64,000 bases of DNA from Siphonodentalium dalli (lineage: Eukaryota; Mollusca; Scaphopoda; Gadilida; Siphonodentaliidae). The stretch spans positions 66,531,127 to 66,595,126 of the forward strand of contig CP136061.1 of NCBI GenBank assembly GCA_032622095.1, given 5' to 3'. A program made the position numbers and the translations under genes. Every line of letters starts with the position of its first letter. The stretch's first letter is position 1. The notes under the pieces are model-generated. The model saw only the letters and a list, made by a program, of their open reading frames with translations. It was not told the origin of the DNA and did not search any database. Of this stretch, positions 59,255 through 64,000 are shown in pieces.

Positions 59255-60860
59255 TTAGCAGTCAGTGGATTTTGAATTTTCTCCCTTTGACTGCACATAG
59301 AAGCATCGCCAGGCTGATCTGTAGACTAAATACATTTAGTCTCCATATCCTCTGGTGGTCCATATGCAGTCATTGGTTAAAATTCAGCCTATATTGATAT
59401 ATGCTTTTATATGACACACTCCAGGACAAGTGCATAAGTACATGTGAAATATTGAAATAGATCTTTAATATTAACCCAATAAATGGGGAAGCTTTTGGCA
59501 AATGTGAGATATGATTTCATGTGTATTACAACACACATGTCATGTAGAGCGATCATTTTCTTGGTAAGATGTCGCTACTGTGGTATAAAATAAACTAGAG
59601 ACTTATTTTGTATCCATTTGTTTCTCTAATAACACTACTTGTCAGTTATATAATAGTACTTTTCCAAATTCAAGTAAATAAATAGATATCATTTTACCAT
59701 ACACTTATTTTCAAGTCAAATGTCTGACCTACTGATGCAAAGTTTCAATTTTACTATCACATGTAATGTATATTGGTATCCAGTTGACATGTTGTGTTGT
59801 GTTGTGTTAGTTCCATTTGACTGCACATGGGAACAGTTCCAGGCTGACATGGGCACCATACATAACTATATTTGACTCGAAGTCATACATTAAGTCTCCG
59901 TGTCTCCTGTCTGGTCCATATGCAGTCATCGGTTTAAATTGGACATAACATGTGCTATACATTTATGCACAACTGCAATACAGAAGTTGGTGTCATCTCT
60001 GAAAAAACTTACAAATGTAGCTTCCATGTGATATCGCTGCTGTGATACTAGTAATATAGACTAGAGACTTATTTTGTATCCATTTGTTTCCCTGATAACA
60101 CTACTTGTTAGTTATGTAATAGTACTTTTCCAAATTCATGTAAATCAATAGATATTATTTTACCATACACTAATTTTCAAGCCAAATATCTGGCCTACTG
60201 ATACAAAATTTCAATTTTACCATCACATAATACAGTGTACATGTATATTGGTAACATATTGCCATATGTTGTGTTACCTCCCTTTGACTGCAGATGGGAA
60301 CAGTTCCAGGCTGACATGGGCACTATAAATAACTTTATTTGACTCAAAGTCATACATCAAGTCTCCATGTCCCCTGGTTGGTCCATATGCTGTTATCGGT
60401 TTAAATTGGGCATAACTGTATATAATAACATATCATGTTTAGGAGATCAAATGGTTGATTTCGTGCAACAGGTTATTTCATATATATATTGCAGTTGCAG
60501 GGAGGAGGGGGCCTATAACAACCGCATCAGGCCACAAAATTTCATAAAATTTCATCCCTCAATAATATGGAGGGAGATTTTAATTTCTACACTATTGTGA
60601 AACAGAGATTGGTGTCATCTCTGGAAAAAATTTACAACTTCAAGTCTTCAACTTCCACTTTTAACAATATAAGCAAAATATCATATATTGTATATCCACC
60701 ATCAGTGTCTCTACTGACACTGCTTCTCTGGTATAACGAACAATCTAACAACCGCATCTGGCCACAAATTCACATCTCTCAACAATAGAGAGGGGTAGTT
60801 TCATTTATGCACTACTGTGATACAGAAGTTGGTGTCATCTCTGAAAAAACTTACAAATGT
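59255..60860. repeat. Tandem repeat, about 0.47-0.53 kb unit, three copies
   Basis: The word TTTGACTGCA occurs at 59286, 59816 and 60283, followed in each copy by a CAGGCTGA block, a TCTCC(A/G)T block and GGTCCATATGC. Copies 1 and 2 share GAGACTTATTTTGTATCCAT, then AATAACACTACTTGTnAGTT and TTTTACCATACAC. Copies 2 and 3 share GGTGTCATCTCTG. The third copy is incomplete. Confidence 0.8.
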
Positions 60861-60900
60861 AACTTCCGTTTGTAACGTTTAAGCAAAATTCATATATTGT

Positions 60901-60973
60901 GTATCCACCATCAGAGTCCACCGACACTGCTTGTCAGTGACAAGCAGTGTCAGTAGACACTGATGGTGGATAC
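60901..60973. repeat. 73-bp near-perfect palindrome
   Basis: Arms of 36 bases around a single central base at 60937, with three mismatches: GTATCCACCATCAG at the left end and its complement at the right, and CTTGTCAGTGACAAG at the centre. Long palindromes with almost no spacer are unstable in many cloning systems. Confidence 0.85.
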
Positions 60974-61397
60974 ATACTGGTACTCGTCAAACTCCAAATT
61001 AACGGTCATATATTACCATATCCTCAACTTCACTCCAAGTTTCCTAATAGTATAAGATTTAAATAAGTCTATGACATGCTCTAATATAGCTGAGAAATAT
61101 TAGCATACATGTAGATTGAGATACATGTATATTTCATAATAATAAGGATCAACATAATACAGTAATTTGTGTCATATATGATAAAAGATAAATACAGGGA
61201 CATATGTCTATGGATATACATGTGCATGTACAACACAGTTCTATCTCTAAATATATTATAACATATATTGATGCATAATTAAATTAGGTATCCCTCTTAG
61301 GTCAGATGTTGGTGGATGGGGATGAGCACCAGTTTTCTTAATGGTGAATTCAGTATTGTACTATTTACTATTCTCGGTGCCACAGCCTGCCTAATCA

Positions 61398-62295
61398 TTG
61401 TATGTTACTTTGATCTGTCTCATGAATTTGCATAAATTTTTGAGAGTTTCAATATCTTGGTTAAACAATTCTCTTAATTTGTAGACACTAGGCCTTTGAT
61501 AAAAGTACTCATTTATGTACTTTTTCCTAATCAGGTTCAATTAGTACATTTAAGGAGAACATGGTACTCATCCACAATCCCCATTCAACCGAAGGTGCAT
61601 AATCTGTCCCCAATACTTTTATCTTCCCAATCACCTGTTTCAATAGGCAATCTGTGGTTTCTGGTTCGAAATCTGACTAAGCATTTTGTCTCATAATCTG
61701 AAAGATATTTGAGAAAGGGTTCCATTTTATAGTCCATTTTTATGGCTCTGTACATTTGATATTTATTAGAGGATTCTAGGGTATTTTTCCAACCTTGGAT
61801 ATAAATATCTTTTAATCTTTGTTTAGTAGTTTCCCTAATCCATTTTTCACCACATATGTTCTGAGTTTGCCAAATAAATGATAATCCTAACCTGTTTAAT
61901 AGGGTTTTGATATGATTAATCCATTTAAGACATCTTATACCTGTTTGTTTATGGAACATTGCTGTATATATAGTTCGGGATATTTTACCTGGTTCACCAG
62001 AGATCAATTTTGCCCAAAAACAAAGCATACGGTGTTTAATTATGTCAGACACCAGAGTTAACCCTACCTCACCATAAACCATAGCCTTAGGGGTTGTCTT
62101 TTTGAGTCCCAGTATAAATTTCAAAAACCAAATTCTGTTGTCTCAACGACTGAGGTTGAGCCAAAGCCCCACACTTCACACCCATATGTTAATATTGGAA
62201 GAATCATTTTACTATAAATATCAATGGTGACGTCAACAGGGAAATTTAGTTTCCTCATTTTACTTAGAAGAGCAAACATGGCTTTCTTACTTTCA
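61398..62295 (-). mobile_element. 5'-truncated LINE, C-terminal region
   Basis: Minus strand from 62295: AMFALLSKMRKLNFPVDVTI, ILPILTYGCEVWGFG, a frameshift near 62140, then KFILGLKKTTPKAMVYGEVG, WIRETTKQRLKDIYIQGWKN, VRFRTRNHRLPIETGDW and, after another shift, DEYHVLLKC. This is the region after the reverse transcriptase of a LINE, ending in the zinc-type tail. The middle frame is open for 179 codons, so decay is mild. The same LINE group as the relic at 19614-20190. The right edge abuts an R1 copy. Confidence 0.8.
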
Positions 62296-62410
62296 CTGCA
62301 AACGAAATAACGGACATGACTCCATTATCAGATCAATTCAGAATAAAATAATCACATTATGTAATTATTTCACTTTATATGTCGATTATGTGCGTATTAA
62401 CGCATTGACA
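62296..62410. repeat. R1 repeat, right half
   Basis: CAAACGAAATAACGGACATG, GACTCCATTATCAGATCAAT, then TATGTCGATTATGTGCGTAT. It begins exactly where the truncated LINE ends, so the LINE probably inserted within this R1 copy. Confidence 0.6.
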
Positions 62411-64000
62411 TGTTGGATTTATTTATATTTCGCGTTCTCGGATGAAACTCCACGTTATCACTATCATACTAAACGTCAATCGAAACATGAGCTCAATCCA
62501 AAAATATATGACTATATCCGAGAAAATGTAGGAACGTGGAACAAGGACCACTGGATTGGGCATATTCGCACAGCCTAACTTTGAGGCCGGATTCGTCATG
62601 TCCGGTTTAAACCTACATTGGCGGTCCAGCCAAACCGGGTCTAAGGGGGCGTTTTTGTCGTTCAGTTGTCAACTAATTGACAACTCGATTTGGTGATATG
62701 ATCATACAGTCAAACTAACCTCTTACCTATCGGACCAAAAGACAAGCCGATATAATGGTTATTGACACGCCATAAATTATCGCGAACGCGTGCACGATTT
62801 ATTCATTGATAAATGAGTATTGCTCATGGACCATTAATCCGATATCTTTATGGGTTTAAATCAATCTGACAAAGGGCATGTCTCTCAACACGAGCTTCAC
62901 GCGCTGTTTATCACTTTGTTTGTGATCGACTTTCTGCAAGATGCTTTACCCGCAAAGAAAAAATTGGTGTATTTACATGTATATATTAAACGGTATATCT
63001 GTATGCCCGTTTGTTTGTTCGCAACTGTTCTAAAACTTATTTCAAAGACAATTTAATTTAATTTAATTAAATTTTTTTTTTTAAATTGTGTTGTTAAATT
63101 GAGTAAGGAGTTGTATCTAACAAGAAACAATATTCAAAATATATATTACTATTTGTTTGTTTTAAATTAAATTAAATATTTTGTTCAATTAAAATGTTCA
63201 AATGATCAAAATTTGCGCAGGCCCCTCTGACGCTGAATGAAGGCTCCACAATGGAGTCAATCCTGGACCAAGAGGCCAGACAAGTAAAAGCAATTTGATT
63301 ATGAGTACACACCAGAAGCGGCATCTGAACTGTTTGAAGTGGGCAACCACACAGAGGCACAGCTTTTAATAAAGACATATATTACATGCGTTGCTTTTTT
63401 TCAATGTGATAAATTTTCCGTCATTCAGAAAATCTAAAAGTTCCCAGATTTCGAACTGGTGGAATATTATGTGAATTTATGGGCGGAGCCAAAGTAGAGA
63501 TTTGTGGCATGATCTACATCAAAATAAGTTATCAAATTTGACTCATATAGAAATATATGTTTAGGATTGCAAATTTTGTGTATAGCATATCTGGTCATGC
63601 AGTAGCATCGCTTTGGTGTGATAATTAAAACGTTGAACCATTCAAATGAATTCGTAGAAAACACCAGTATTTGTGATTGCCACAAGCCAAAAAAAACAAA
63701 AACCCACAAGCTAGTTGTAAAAATCATATTGAAGGAACATGTCCATATCTGAACAAAGTTCGCGTGCGAATGAATCAACTGTGACATGATAACACCAGTC
63801 GGCAGCCGCCACTTATACACACACTCACTCGAGATAATTTACAGCTCCACCCTTTGATTGATTGTTCTAAACCGCGATGAAAAGACGGATTCGTCATCTC
63901 AAGTTTAGCCTCGGTAAAGCTGTTTAGCTGGACCGTCGAATTAGATGGTTTATTTGCCGGTTTAAGCTTATAAAACGCAAACAAAATATCGAAATTGACA
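62411..64000. other. No gene recognised
   Basis: AT-rich, with a homopolymer-rich stretch near 63050-63085 and a GCAGGCCCCTCTGA word at 63218 that also occurs near 55688. The TM3-TM4 exon of receptor gene 2 was looked for and not found. Confidence 0.45.

Noticed and set aside
1-64000. CRISPR arrays, bacterial operons, rRNA or complete tRNA genes
   Set aside because: No regular short repeat-spacer pattern, no Shine-Dalgarno-led gene clusters and no rRNA text were seen; the window is eukaryotic.

Overview
The window looks like nuclear DNA of a lophotrochozoan animal, most likely a mollusc. It is AT-rich, it has split genes with GT/AG introns, and it is packed with animal-type transposons: LINEs, Helitrons, TTAA-flanked MITEs, a tRNA-derived SINE and satellites. 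The only host genes I can support belong to the Cys-loop (nicotinic acetylcholine receptor-like) ion channel family. The organism call is an inference from the receptor type and the repeats; no species marker was seen.

Host genes. Two related receptor genes lie head to tail on the + strand. Gene 1 shows its 3' half only: an exon for the Cys-loop, TM1 and TM2 (4166-4704) and a terminal exon for TM3, the cytoplasmic loop and TM4 (7370-7764). Its Cys-loop contains an in-frame TGA at 4299-4301 where gene 2 has CGA (Arg). Gene 2 starts about 2.5 kb further on with a signal-peptide exon (10318-10357) and an N-terminal exon (11493-11641). After a gap of about 36 kb come a classic 110-bp ligand-domain exon (48038-48147) and the Cys-loop/TM1/TM2 exon (53720-54246). 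Its TM3-TM4 exon was not found before the window ends, and the expected small exon between 11641 and 48038 was not found. Splice phases fit across 10357/11493, 48147/53720 and 4704/7370. Neither receptor has the vicinal-cysteine C loop, so both look like non-alpha, divergent subunits.

Repeats by region. 2.5-4.1 kb: a foldback element whose arms contain a minisatellite. 9.5-10 and 13.1-13.6 kb: a shared degenerate repeat. 12.5-17.9 kb: a roughly 144-bp satellite split by a 5'-truncated LINE with an intact reverse transcriptase. 22.6-25 kb: an older dispersed repeat (called R1 here) split by two adjacent copies of an element encoding a basic protein. 25.6-26.9 kb: LINE relics. 28-37.7 kb: a nested set of large inverted repeats with matching outer ends, holding an orphan histone-type 3' stem-loop. 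38.2-42.4 kb: a head-to-tail run of Helitron-like units, with a further minus-strand unit at 56 kb. 43.6-51.2 kb: MITEs and a SINE inside the long gene 2 intron. 54.3-62.4 kb: another MITE, more R1 copies, a roughly 0.5-kb tandem repeat, a 73-bp palindrome and a LINE fragment.

Most of the sequence is therefore intron or intergenic DNA enlarged by transposons around a small tandem receptor cluster. All coordinates were read by eye; repeat edges are good to about 5-20 bases unless a junction is quoted.
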